A stretch of 33,427 nt of DNA from Prevotella sp. (GCA_017442825.1 JAFRYZ010000027.1:1-33427), one strand, 5' to 3'. Shown: positions 1 through 8,093, counted from the first letter of the stretch. The notes: generated by a model from the letters alone, not told the origin. A program made the numbers and translations.

Positions 1-141
1 CTGCTGACGCTGGTTGTGCGCCAGCTGCTGCGCAGTGCGCGGTTCGTGGACGGTTTCGGCGGTGAGGGCTGGCAGTTGTGGATAGACCAGAACGAACTGG
101 CGAACCTGACCATTGACAAGCTGACGGTGCGCCAGGTGATG
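1..141 (+). other. Fragment of an unrelated coding sequence at the left edge (possibly phage-tail-like)
   Basis: Frame 1 is open from base 1 and encodes about 47 residues including GFGGEGWQLWIDQNE and LTIDKLTVRQVM. None of this resembles an ammonium transporter. In the transporter frame there is a TGA at 137-139, and transporter similarity starts only at about 143. The pattern of a 'GFGGEGW..W' stretch followed by 'LTIDxLTVRQVM' reminds me of structural or tail proteins in Bacteroidales prophages. That is recollection, not a search result. The opening of a CBS domain (LTVRxVM) is a weaker alternative. Either way this piece is truncated at both ends, by the window edge and by the junction. Confidence 0.4.
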
Positions 142-832
142 CATCCCGTTTGTACTGTTGGGCGCAGCACTTCTCTGGCTAGGCTGGTTTGGTTTCAATG
201 CTGGTTCGTCGCTGCATGCCGACGGACAGGCCGTCAAGGCTTTTCTGAACACCAACACAGCCTCTGCCACAGCCATGATGACGTGGATATTTTTCGATTG
301 TCTGCGTGGCCGTAAACCGTCGGCTATGGGGGCAGCCGTAGGTTGCGTAGTTGGTCTTGTAGCCATCACACCGTCGGCTGGTTATGTTACAGTCGGACAA
401 AGCATCTTCATAGCCTTTGTCATTACACTCATCTGCAACGTGGCCGTCTATTGGCGCTCTCATACCAGCATAGATGATGCCCTTGACGTGTTCCCCACTC
501 ATGGAACGGGCGGAATCTTCGGTACTGTCTTAACTGGAATCTTTATTCAGGAGGGACTGGTATCTGGAACTTGGGACGGCTTCGTCGTTTTCCTTTACCA
601 TTTGCTGGCCATCGTCATCGTATTTGTCTATACTTTCGCTATGAGCTGGCTGGGCTACAAACTCATCGACCGACTCATACCCATGCGTGTCTCTACCTAC
701 AGCGAGAAGGTGGGTCTCGACTTCTCGCAGCACGATGAGCACTATGGCCTGGCACATATCGGTGAACGAGAACTGGCTGAATATGAAGAGCATATAAGGG
801 GGAAGGGTGAGAATTTAAGAGTTGAGAGATGA
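140..832 (+). CDS. amt: Ammonium transporter (Amt family), C-terminal part only
   Basis: This encodes the C-terminal half of an Amt/AmtB channel, which conducts ammonium or ammonia across the inner membrane. The family signature LLGAALLWLGWFGFNAGSSL is intact at the start. Several membrane segments follow, then DVFPTHGTGGIFGT, which carries the second pore histidine (compare DVFGVHG in AmtB). The cytoplasmic tail is long, charged and acidic. About 230 residues are present, against 400-450 for the family, so roughly the first half, including the first pore histidine, is missing. No plausible start exists: the frame is closed by TGA at 137-139 and upstream sequence encodes something else. The gene is therefore a truncated pseudogene or one side of an assembly join. 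It lies just upstream of pyrG, a PurF-like gene and asnB, which fits a nitrogen-assimilation cluster. No glnK/PII gene lies between it and pyrG. Confidence 0.85.
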   Translation, partial: CIPFVLLGAALLWLGWFGFNAGSSLHADGQAVKAFLNTNTASATAMMTWIFFDCLRGRKPSAMGAAVGCVVGLVAITPSAGYVTVGQSIFIAFVITLICNVAVYWRSHTSIDDALDVFPTHGTGGIFGTVLTGIFIQEGLVSGTWDGFVVFLYHLLAIVIVFVYTFAMSWLGYKLIDRLIPMRVSTYSEKVGLDFSQHDEHYGLAHIGERELAEYEEHIRGKGENLRVER

Positions 833-865
833 GAGGAAAGAGTTTAGAGATGAGAGGAAAGAGTT
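825..865. repeat. Tandem direct repeat, 20 bp, 21-bp period, at the end of amt
   Basis: AGAGATGAGAGGAAAGAGTT occurs at 825-844 and again at 846-865 without mismatch. The first copy contains the amt stop codon. A looser second duplication, GAAGGGTGA-GAAT, flanks it at about 812 and 872. The sequence is purine-rich. I see no terminator or Bacteroidetes-type promoter here, so pyrG may be read through from upstream. Confidence 0.8.
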
Positions 866-897
866 AAAAAAGAAGGGTGAAGAATCAAATTAAAGAT

Positions 898-2514
898 ATG
901 CAAACTAAGTACATTTTCGTCACGGGCGGTGTGGTGTCTTCTTTGGGAAAGGGGATCGTTTCCGCCAGCATCGGCAAACTGCTCCAGGCAAGAGGGTACA
1001 GGGTTACCATTCAGAAGTTTGACCCTTATATCAATATAGACCCTGGGACCTTGAACCCCTACGAGCATGGAGAGTGCTACGTGACGGAGGATGGATTCGA
1101 AACCGACCTTGACCTGGGGCACTACGAGCGTTTTACAGGTATCCGCACTACGCGCAACAATAGCATCACGACGGGGCGTATCTACCAAACGGTTATTGAA
1201 CGCGAACGTCATGGCGACTATCTGGGAAAGACGATTCAGGTAGTGCCGCACATTACGGATGAAATCAAACGGCGGATGCTCCGTTTAAGTGAACTTTCAA
1301 CACCGGCAGGGAATGCTTCACCCGATTATGACTTTGTCATTACCGAGGTCGGGGGCACCATTGGCGACATTGAGAGTGCTCCCTTCATGGAAGCTATCCG
1401 TCAGTTGCGTTGGCAGTTAGGGCGCGATGCTGTCTGTGTGCATCTGACGTACGTTCCTTACCTGAGGGCTGCCGGCGAACTGAAGACCAAGCCTACTCAA
1501 CACTCGGTGAAGGAATTGCAATCAATGGGCATCCAGCCCGACATCCTCGTGCTTCGTACTGAGCACCATCTTGATGACGGGGTGCGCAAAAAAGTAGCGT
1601 CGTTTTGTAATGTTGATTTGGAATGCGTCGTGCAGAGTGAGGACATGCCCAGCATTTACGAGGTGCCAGTGAGGATGCAGCAGCAGGGACTTGATGCAGC
1701 TATCTTGCGGAAGATGGGCATACCTGTGGGGGAGAAACCTGCCATGAAACCGTGGCATGACTTTCTCGACAAGCAGCGCAAGGCTACCCGCGAGATACAC
1801 ATCGCGCTGGTGGGAAAATACGACCTCCAGGATGCCTATAAGAGTATACGTGAGAGTCTGAATCTGGCAGGTATCTACAATGATGTAAAGGTGAATATCC
1901 ATTTCGTCAACAGCGACGAACTGAATCAGGAAAATGTAGTCGCACTGTTGGGGAGTATGGCGGGAATACTTATCGGTCCTGGCTTTGGCAAGCGTGGCGT
2001 CGAGGGAAAAATCATTGCAGCTGAATATGGGCGCACACACGATGTTCCGACTTTCGGCATCTGTCTCGGTATGCAGATGATGGTGGTTGAATTTGCCAGA
2101 AATGTGTTAGGCTATCACGACGCTAACAGCAGTGAGATGTCGGCCGATACGTTGCATCCCGTCATAGACTTGATGGAAGAGCAGAAGAATGTCACCCAGA
2201 TGGGGGGAACAATGCGACTCGGTGCCTACGACTGTGAATTGGTTAGAGGCAGTCGTGTACAGAAAGCATACGGCGATGCATCTATCATAAAGGAAAGGCA
2301 TAGACACCGGTATGAGTTTAACAATCAGTATAAGAAGAATTACGAGGATGCCGGTATGAAGTGTGTGGGCATCAACCCTGGGACACGATTGGTGGAGATA
2401 GTCGAGATTCCCGACAAGCGTTGGTTCATCGGTACGCAATTCCACCCCGAATACTTTTCTACAGTACTGCACCCGCATCCGTTGTTTATGAGTTTTGTTA
2501 AAGCCTGTGTCTAA
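898..2514 (+). CDS. pyrG: CTP synthase (glutamine-hydrolysing)
   Basis: CTP synthase converts UTP to CTP using ATP and ammonia released from glutamine, the last step of pyrimidine nucleotide synthesis in the cytoplasm. The product is 538 residues, the normal length. The N-terminal synthetase domain begins KYIFVTGGVVSSLGKG (P-loop) and contains the conserved KFDPYINIDPGT and EVGGTIGDIES stretches. The C-terminal class I glutamine amidotransferase domain has the nucleophile in GICLGMQ (Cys389) and the His/Glu pair in FHPEY (His516, Glu518). I chose ATG 898, because MQTKYIFVTGG is the usual family start; GTG 877 would add seven unsupported residues. The PurF-like gene follows after a single base, so the two are almost certainly co-transcribed and probably translationally coupled. 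Confidence 0.97.
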   Translation: MQTKYIFVTGGVVSSLGKGIVSASIGKLLQARGYRVTIQKFDPYINIDPGTLNPYEHGECYVTEDGFETDLDLGHYERFTGIRTTRNNSITTGRIYQTVIERERHGDYLGKTIQVVPHITDEIKRRMLRLSELSTPAGNASPDYDFVITEVGGTIGDIESAPFMEAIRQLRWQLGRDAVCVHLTYVPYLRAAGELKTKPTQHSVKELQSMGIQPDILVLRTEHHLDDGVRKKVASFCNVDLECVVQSEDMPSIYEVPVRMQQQGLDAAILRKMGIPVGEKPAMKPWHDFLDKQRKATREIHIALVGKYDLQDAYKSIRESLNLAGIYNDVKVNIHFVNSDELNQENVVALLGSMAGILIGPGFGKRGVEGKIIAAEYGRTHDVPTFGICLGMQMMVVEFARNVLGYHDANSSEMSADTLHPVIDLMEEQKNVTQMGGTMRLGAYDCELVRGSRVQKAYGDASIIKERHRHRYEFNNQYKKNYEDAGMKCVGINPGTRLVEIVEIPDKRWFIGTQFHPEYFSTVLHPHPLFMSFVKACV

Positions 2515-2515
2515 A

Positions 2516-4327
2516 ATGGAACAATTGAAACATGAATGTGGTGTGGCGATGATCTGCCTGCTGAAGCCACACGACTATTACGAACGGAAATACGGCACAC
2601 GGACCTACGGACTGAACAAGCTCTATCTGATGATGGAGAAGCAGCACAACCGAGGTCAGGAGGGGGCCGGCGTGGCATGTGTAGATATGGGTGCCCCTGC
2701 AGGCTGTGAATATATGTTCAGGGAAAGAGCTGAGGGGAAGGATGCCATCACCGAGGTGTTCAAGAAAATTGTGCCTGAGACATGGGAGGGTGCTTCGCTG
2801 TTGATGGGACACCTGCGCTACTCTACTATCGGCAAGAGTGGTCTGCAGTATGTCCATCCGTTTCTCAGACGCAACAACTGGCGTGCAAAGAACTTGTGCC
2901 TGTGTGGCAACTTCAACATGACCAACATCGATGAGATTTTCCGTTTTCTCACTGCCCAAGGACAGTCGCCACGTGTCTATGGCGATGCCTATATCACGCT
3001 CGAACTGATGGGACACCGGTTAGACCGCGAAGTGGAACGACGCTATGGCGAGGCGAAGCAGCTGGGACTGCAGGGGACCTGCATCACCGACTATATTGAC
3101 AACCACGTAGATATGGCGGACGTGCTGCGCAAGACGATGAGCCTCTACGATGGAGGATATGTCATGTGCGGATTGACGGGGAGCGGCGAGATGTTCGCCG
3201 TGCGCGACCCCTGGGGCATACGACCAGCCTACTATTATCGTGACGACGAGGTGATAGCTGTGGCCAGCGAGCGCCCCGTATTACAGACGACTTTCAATGT
3301 GCAGGCAGAGGCGGTTTGCGAACTTCAGCCTGGAAAGGCGCTGCTTGTGCACCACACGGGGGAGGAAAAGAAATGGCGGGACGAAATACGGCAAATCCTT
3401 CCGGCAGGAAAATTCAGCGCCTGCAGTTTCGAACGCATCTATTTCAGCCGAGGGTCGGACCGCGACATCTATCAGGAGAGGAAACGGTTGGGCGAACAAC
3501 TGAGTCCTGCCATCATGCAAGCCATTGGAGGAGATTTAGCCCACACCGTCTTCTCTTATATCCCTAACACCGCCGAGGTGGCTTTCCACGGCATGACGGA
3601 CGGCATACGACGGATGATGCCGCAAAGTGGCAGCCCAAGCCAAAACCACGAGCTCAGGATGGAGAAAGTGGTCTGGAAGGATATCAAACTGCGTACCTTC
3701 ATCGCTGACGACACCGAGCGCAACGACTTGGCTGCACACGTTTATGACATCACTTACGGCAGCCTGCAACCTTACGAAGACAACCTTGTCATTATAGACG
3801 ACTCCATCGTGCGCGGCACGACATTGAAAGAAAGCATCTTTAAAATGCTGGACAGGCTTCATCCAAAGAAAATCGTGATGGTATCTAGTTCGCCACAGAT
3901 TCGCTATCCCGACTACTACGGCATCGACATGTCGTGTCTGGAAGAGCTTTGCGCCTTCAGGGCTGCCATAGCACTCATCAGGGAACGGGGATGGGAACAC
4001 ATTGTCGAGGAGACTTATCGGAAATGCAAGGCTGACGCGAAGTCTGCGGCATCGCAAAGTGGCTGCCCAAGCCAAAACCACGTACGCGACATCTATGCGC
4101 CATTCTCAGTAGAGGAAATTAACGGGAAAATTGTAGAGATGCTGAGTCTAGAAGGCATGCAAACGCCCGTAGTACTGGTTTTTCAGAGCATCGAGGGGCT
4201 GCACCTTGCATGTCGCGACAATCCTGGCGACTGGTATTTCACAGGACTCTACCCTACACCTGGCGGCATAAGGATGGTGAATCAGGCATTTGTAAATTAT
4301 TACGAAGAATCTTATAATCGTATTTAG
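2516..4327 (+). CDS. Amidophosphoribosyltransferase-like protein (long Bacteroidales PurF paralogue)
   Basis: The 603-residue protein combines an N-terminal class II glutamine amidotransferase domain with a type I phosphoribosyltransferase domain, the architecture of PurF (PRPP + glutamine to 5-phosphoribosylamine). After a seven-residue propeptide (MEQLKHE) the predicted N-terminal nucleophile is Cys8 (CGVAMI). HNRGQEGAG, GHLRYST and CGNFN follow. The PRPP loop is LVIIDDSIVRGTT (residues 426-436). It is well over 100 residues longer than standard PurF and matches a long Bacteroidales paralogue, so its exact acceptor substrate is not certain. Two surface-loop insertions, residues 370-378 and 514-522, have the nearly identical sequence QSG(S/C)PSQNH, from a 30-bp DNA repeat. 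The gene starts 1 base after pyrG and ends 1 base before asnB. Confidence 0.85.
   Translation: MEQLKHECGVAMICLLKPHDYYERKYGTRTYGLNKLYLMMEKQHNRGQEGAGVACVDMGAPAGCEYMFRERAEGKDAITEVFKKIVPETWEGASLLMGHLRYSTIGKSGLQYVHPFLRRNNWRAKNLCLCGNFNMTNIDEIFRFLTAQGQSPRVYGDAYITLELMGHRLDREVERRYGEAKQLGLQGTCITDYIDNHVDMADVLRKTMSLYDGGYVMCGLTGSGEMFAVRDPWGIRPAYYYRDDEVIAVASERPVLQTTFNVQAEAVCELQPGKALLVHHTGEEKKWRDEIRQILPAGKFSACSFERIYFSRGSDRDIYQERKRLGEQLSPAIMQAIGGDLAHTVFSYIPNTAEVAFHGMTDGIRRMMPQSGSPSQNHELRMEKVVWKDIKLRTFIADDTERNDLAAHVYDITYGSLQPYEDNLVIIDDSIVRGTTLKESIFKMLDRLHPKKIVMVSSSPQIRYPDYYGIDMSCLEELCAFRAAIALIRERGWEHIVEETYRKCKADAKSAASQSGCPSQNHVRDIYAPFSVEEINGKIVEMLSLEGMQTPVVLVFQSIEGLHLACRDNPGDWYFTGLYPTPGGIRMVNQAFVNYYEESYNRI
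3621..3650 (+). repeat. 30-bp in-frame coding repeat, copy 1
   Basis: Bases 3621-3650 match 4053-4082 at 29 of 30 positions (a/t at position 12). Both copies are in the same reading frame and encode QSGSPSQNH here. The flanks are unrelated. Remembered Bacteroidales homologues are variable in sequence and length here, so this looks like a small element inserted into a permissive loop. Confidence 0.85.
4053..4082 (+). repeat. 30-bp in-frame coding repeat, copy 2
   Basis: This is the second copy of the repeat at 3621-3650, encoding QSGCPSQNH, just before the conserved RDIYAPF block of the PurF-like protein. It has one mismatch to copy 1, unrelated flanks and the same frame. The complementary strand is also open and reads VLAWAATLR in both places. 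Confidence 0.85.
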
Positions 4328-4328
4328 T

Positions 4329-6110
4329 ATGTGTGGAATCGTAGCAATATTAAACATTCGGCATCAGTCTGCTGAACTGCGCCAGAAGGCATTGAAGATG
4401 AGTAAGAAAATACGCCACCGCGGTCCTGACTGGAGTGGTATCTATGTCTCGCCTGACAAAGGGACAACGGCTGAGGAACACCAAGGGGCCATTCTGGCTC
4501 ATGAACGGTTGAGCATTGTTGACCCGGAATCGGGTGGGCAACCCCTCTATTCGCCTGACAGGAAACGGGTACTGGCTGTCAACGGCGAAATCTATAACCA
4601 TCAGGAAATACGCCGTCGCTTTGCGGGACAATATGATTTCCAGACGGGTAGCGACTGTGAGGTCATCCTTGCGCTTTACAAAGAATGGTGCGGACGGTCA
4701 CTATCCCGCGGAGAGGGTAACCGCAAAGCGCTTGACAGAGCAGGAACGGATGCCAGCACCTTCCTGGAGTCGCTCAACGGCATATTCGCCTTTGTGCTCT
4801 ACGACGAGGAAAATGGCAACTACTTGATAGCCCGCGACCCCATCGGGGTCATCCCACTCTATATCGGCTATGACAACGACGGAACGCTTTATGTCGCATC
4901 GGAACTGAAAGCGCTCGAAGGGCAGTGCAACCACTACGAACCGTTCCCACCGGGACACTACCTCCATAGTGGGATGGCAGACCTCAAACCGCAGCGTTAT
5001 TACCAACGAGACTGGTTCTCCTATGAGGCCGTAAAAGACAATAATGCTTCGGTTCATGCCATACGCGATGCCTTGAAAGCTGCTGTCCGCCGACAACTCA
5101 TGTCCGACGTGCCTTATGGGGTATTATTAAGTGGCGGCCTTGACAGCAGCATCATCTCTGCCATCGCCCAGAAGTTCAGCGAACACCGCATTGAGGACGA
5201 TAGTAAGACAAAAGCCTACTGGCCACGACTGCACTCTTTTGCCGTGGGACTGAAGGGGGCTCCCGACCTTGCGAAAGCAAGACTGGTGGCTGACCATATC
5301 GGCACTGTACATCACGAAATCAACTATACCATTCAGGAAGGATTTGATGCCATCCGCGACGTCATATACTACATCGAGACTTACGATGTTACCACCGTCC
5401 GCGCTTCTACTCCTATGTACTTGCTGGCACGTGTCATCAAGTCAATGGGCATCAAGATGGTACTATCGGGCGAAGGTGCCGATGAAATTTTCGGTGGCTA
5501 TCTCTACTTTCACAAAGCTCCGTCTGCTCGTGATTTCCACGAAGAGACGGTGCGTAAGTTGGAAAAGCTACACCTATACGACTGCCTGCGAGCAAACAAG
5601 AGTCTCTCGGCATGGGGTGTCGAGGGCCGCGTGCCTTTCCTCGACAAAGAATTTCTTGATGTTGCCATGCGTACCAATCCCGAAGCCAAGATGTGTCCAG
5701 GATCGACCATCGAGAAGAAGATTGTTCGCGAGGCTTTTGCCAACTTATTGCCTGAGGCTGTCGCATGGCGACAAAAGGAGCAATTCTCGGATGGTGTAGG
5801 TTATTCGTGGATTGACACCTTGAAGGACATCACCTCCAAAGCCGTGTCAGACGAACAGATGGCTCATGCTGCAGAACGCTTTCCCATCAATCCACCAAAG
5901 AACAAAGAGGAATACTACTATCGCAGCATTTTCGCCGAGCATTTCCCCAGCGACTCTGCAGCCCGTAGCGTTCCCTCAGAGGCCAGCGTGGCATGTTCTA
6001 CAGCCATTGCACTTGAGTGGGATGCCGCCTTTCAGGGAATGAACGACCCAAGTGGTCGGGCCGTCAAAGGCGTGCATGAGCAGGCTTATTCTAAATCGTC
6101 ATTCAAGTGA
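4329..6110 (+). CDS. asnB: Asparagine synthase B (glutamine-hydrolysing)
   Basis: AsnB makes asparagine from aspartate, ATP and glutamine-derived ammonia. The 593-residue protein begins MCGIVAIL, so Cys2 is the glutaminase nucleophile after Met removal. RHRGPDWSG, the NGEIYNH motif and the GSDCEVIL motif complete the class II amidotransferase domain. The synthetase domain carries the pyrophosphate loop LSGGLDSS (about 267-274) and LSGEGADEIFGGY (about 379-391). The C-terminal ACSTAIALEWD and DPSGRAVKGVH blocks are typical of the enzyme. Residues about 121-141 (CGRSLSRGEG...) appear as an insertion relative to what I remember of the family. The ATG lies one base after the stop of the PurF-like gene, making a tight pyrG-purF-like-asnB operon. 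The next gene converges with it after 25 bases, with no obvious terminator. Confidence 0.96.
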   Translation: MCGIVAILNIRHQSAELRQKALKMSKKIRHRGPDWSGIYVSPDKGTTAEEHQGAILAHERLSIVDPESGGQPLYSPDRKRVLAVNGEIYNHQEIRRRFAGQYDFQTGSDCEVILALYKEWCGRSLSRGEGNRKALDRAGTDASTFLESLNGIFAFVLYDEENGNYLIARDPIGVIPLYIGYDNDGTLYVASELKALEGQCNHYEPFPPGHYLHSGMADLKPQRYYQRDWFSYEAVKDNNASVHAIRDALKAAVRRQLMSDVPYGVLLSGGLDSSIISAIAQKFSEHRIEDDSKTKAYWPRLHSFAVGLKGAPDLAKARLVADHIGTVHHEINYTIQEGFDAIRDVIYYIETYDVTTVRASTPMYLLARVIKSMGIKMVLSGEGADEIFGGYLYFHKAPSARDFHEETVRKLEKLHLYDCLRANKSLSAWGVEGRVPFLDKEFLDVAMRTNPEAKMCPGSTIEKKIVREAFANLLPEAVAWRQKEQFSDGVGYSWIDTLKDITSKAVSDEQMAHAAERFPINPPKNKEEYYYRSIFAEHFPSDSAARSVPSEASVACSTAIALEWDAAFQGMNDPSGRAVKGVHEQAYSKSSFK

Positions 6111-6135
6111 CAGGCCTGAATCCACGATGAAATGG

Positions 6136-6981
6136 CTATTTTTTCTTCATCTCCAACACGAGATTTCCAATCCAAATGCCGTGCTTACCATTCTGATCGA
6201 CGGGGATGAGTTTGCCGGAAGCATCTTTGACGTATTCAAGGTTCTTCAAGTAGGTGTGTGAATGTCCGCCGAGGAAGAGGTCGGTGTTGCGGGTGTGGGC
6301 AATAACATAGTTGTCGTCTTCGCCACCAAGTTTCCATCCCAGATGTGAGATACAGATAACCAGATCGCACTTCTTTTTGTTTTTCAAAAAATCGGCAGTC
6401 TCGTTAGCTACCTTCACAGGGTCGAGGTATTTCACACCGCCACACTTGTTACGGTCAACAAGTCCATCCATCTTAGGCGCAAGCCCATAGACACCGATTT
6501 TCATCCCCTTGTGTTTCAGGATGATGTAGGGCTTTACCAGTCCTTCCACGGGCGTACCGGTGAAATCGTAGTTAGCACAAACTATGGGGAATTGAGCCAT
6601 GCGGAAAAGGCGTGCCATATTATCGAGTCCGAAGTCGAACTCATGATTGCCTATGGTGGCGGCATTAACCCCCATCTGGTTCATCAGCCCCACTTCAACA
6701 TCGCCCTTATAGAGCGTATAGTAGGGAGAACCCTGAGAAAAGTCGCCGCTGTCAAAATAGAGCAGGTCGGGATCTTTCTTGCGTTCTTCCTGCAACATTA
6801 CCATGCGGCGAAGATATCCACCTCTGCCAGCAACAGACGTGTCGGCAAGGTTAGGATTCAACTGCATGATGCAACTATGAGTATCATTTGTGTGCAGAAT
6901 ATGTATCTGCTTGGTTTTCTGTGCCGATAAGGGCAACACAGCAAAAGCTGCAAACCATATCATTATAGGTATTCGTTTCAT
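6136..6981 (-). CDS. Secreted metallophosphatase, 5'-nucleotidase N-terminal domain (UshA-type)
   Basis: The 281-residue protein has a Sec signal peptide (MKRIPIMIWFAAFAVLPLSAQ). A calcineurin-like metallophosphoesterase domain follows with the full set of metal-ligand motifs: HTNDTHS, DSGDFSQGS, GNHEFDFG, SHLGW and GGHSHT. These are typical of periplasmic 5'-nucleotidase/UshA enzymes, which release phosphate from nucleotides. The C-terminal nucleotide-binding domain of UshA is absent here and is encoded by the upstream gene at 7092-7853. The pair thus reproduces a whole 5'-nucleotidase as two polypeptides. The two genes lie on the same strand 110 bases apart and are probably co-transcribed. 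Substrate could equally be a nucleotide sugar or another phosphoester. Confidence 0.9.
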   Translation of the reverse strand: MKRIPIMIWFAAFAVLPLSAQKTKQIHILHTNDTHSCIMQLNPNLADTSVAGRGGYLRRMVMLQEERKKDPDLLYFDSGDFSQGSPYYTLYKGDVEVGLMNQMGVNAATIGNHEFDFGLDNMARLFRMAQFPIVCANYDFTGTPVEGLVKPYIILKHKGMKIGVYGLAPKMDGLVDRNKCGGVKYLDPVKVANETADFLKNKKKCDLVICISHLGWKLGGEDDNYVIAHTRNTDLFLGGHSHTYLKNLEYVKDASGKLIPVDQNGKHGIWIGNLVLEMKKK

Positions 6982-7091
6982 ATCGTATTCTAGTAATTGA
7001 GAAATTGAATAAAATGCATTTGGCCTTAAACTTTAGACCTTTCTTTTAGTCGCTTCGCTTGGTAAAAGCGCTTCGCGATTAGACCTTAGAC
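6982..7091. repeat. Spacer with GCGAAGCG-type repeat between the split nucleotidase genes
   Basis: The spacer contains the motif TTAGACCTT twice and an imperfect inverted repeat around 7050-7078 (CGCTT/AAGCG units separated by GGTAA). It resembles other 'cgcttcg/gcgaagcg' patches in this window (19604-19690, 20671-20710, 33345-33357). There is no T-tract, so I do not call it a terminator. Confidence 0.45.
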
Positions 7092-7853
7092 TTACTCTAC
7101 CACCACACGTCCTTCGACAGAAGATTCGACGGATTTACCCGCTTTCTGCATGGCACGGAAATAGTCAATAATATAATAACGTACATTGTTTTTCTCTTCT
7201 TGCGGTGACACAAGGTCGGTAGCCGCCTTGAAAGCCACCATTTCATCGTTACCTTGCGACAGATAGTCGAGCGTGACGATGCGGTATTTTGCCTGTGGAT
7301 CTATCTCCTTGCCGTTGAGACGTGCCGACAGCAGTTTACCGTCTTTTGTAATATGCAACTGAACACCGTGACTCAATCCTTCACCACCACGATGGGCTAT
7401 CTGCTGGAACAATTCCAAGACTTTCTCACCAGTTAAGGTAAGGAAGCACACCTTGTTTTCAAATGGAGCCACATCAACAATATCGCCGTAGGTCACCTTA
7501 CCTTCGGCAAGAGCAGCTCGAATGCCTCCGATGTTATAAACAGCAAACTGCGGTTGCTCGTTGAAGAACTGTCCCGTCCACATCATAATGTCAGGAAGAA
7601 GGTTCGACAGTGGAGCTTCTGGTCGATCGGCATGGAGATAGGTTGCCGCCGTACCTACGACAGGACTCATCATACTGTCAACTTTCACTTTGAAGGGAGC
7701 GAGGAATGCTTCTGCCTGTGGTGATGGGGCATCATACTTCTTGTCAATCAAGATACGCGAACGGCTTACATTCGCCAACTGGTAATGCGACTGACACGAT
7801 GCCATCACCAACATCGCCGCTACCAGCGTGGTTAAGAGAGTCTTGCTTTTCAT
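7092..7853 (-). CDS. 5'-nucleotidase C-terminal domain lipoprotein
   Basis: The 253-residue protein begins with a lipoprotein signal, MKSKTLLTTLVAAMLVMASC, giving an acylated Cys20. The rest matches the 5'-nucleotidase C-terminal domain (PF02872 type): PEAPLSNLLPDIM, the YNIGGIRAAL core (usually N.GGIR), GDIVDVAPFENKV and a KYRIVTLDYLSQGND block that usually forms the adenine-stacking pocket. It has no metallophosphatase domain of its own. The downstream gene encodes that half, so the two likely assemble or cooperate at the outer or inner membrane surface in nucleotide salvage. This gene is first in the pair and has a Bacteroidetes -7 element upstream at 7875-7882. Confidence 0.88.
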   Translation of the reverse strand: MKSKTLLTTLVAAMLVMASCQSHYQLANVSRSRILIDKKYDAPSPQAEAFLAPFKVKVDSMMSPVVGTAATYLHADRPEAPLSNLLPDIMMWTGQFFNEQPQFAVYNIGGIRAALAEGKVTYGDIVDVAPFENKVCFLTLTGEKVLELFQQIAHRGGEGLSHGVQLHITKDGKLLSARLNGKEIDPQAKYRIVTLDYLSQGNDEMVAFKAATDLVSPQEEKNNVRYYIIDYFRAMQKAGKSVESSVEGRVVVE

Positions 7854-7874
7854 ATCATTAAAAGATTATTTTTG

Positions 7875-7882
7875 CAAAGATA
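7875..7882 (-). promoter_or_regulatory. Bacteroidetes -7 element for the split 5'-nucleotidase operon
   Basis: On the minus strand this reads TATCTTTG followed by C, matching the TAnnTTTG consensus about 20 bases upstream of the start codon. I do not see a clear -33 TTTG. Confidence 0.6.
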
Positions 7883-7999
7883 CGAAAAAAATCCATTCTG
7901 CGCGTTCTTAGAATGATGTTTACTGCCACACAATGTTAAATATCTTTAATTTAAAACACAAAACCACACAACCTTCAGCCCTCAACTCTCAACTTTTAT

Positions 8000-8007
8000 T
8001 ACCTTTG
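8000..8007 (+). promoter_or_regulatory. Bacteroidetes -7 element for rplS
   Basis: TACCTTTG matches TAnnTTTG and would give a leader of about 80 bases before the rplS start. No convincing -33 element is visible. The 240-base region 7854-8093 otherwise holds only this element and the divergent one at 7875-7882. Confidence 0.6.
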
Positions 8008-8093
8008 CATCCGCTTTCGCGTAACCGCTGGCAGTGGAAGAGTCATTGGCCATGTTGCGTTGAGCAATTCACCATTAACAATTCAAACAGAAA

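Noticed and set aside
825-865. Direct repeat after amt as a CRISPR-like array
   Set aside because: There are only two copies with a single-base spacer and no cas gene in the window.
877-897. Upstream GTG start for pyrG
   Set aside because: It adds MKNQIKD before the conserved MQTKYIFVTGG start and has no ribosome binding support.
3536-4081. A minus-strand frame containing VLAWAATLR twice over the 30-bp repeats
   Set aside because: It is opposite the well-supported PurF-like gene. The repeated peptide is explained by the DNA repeat.
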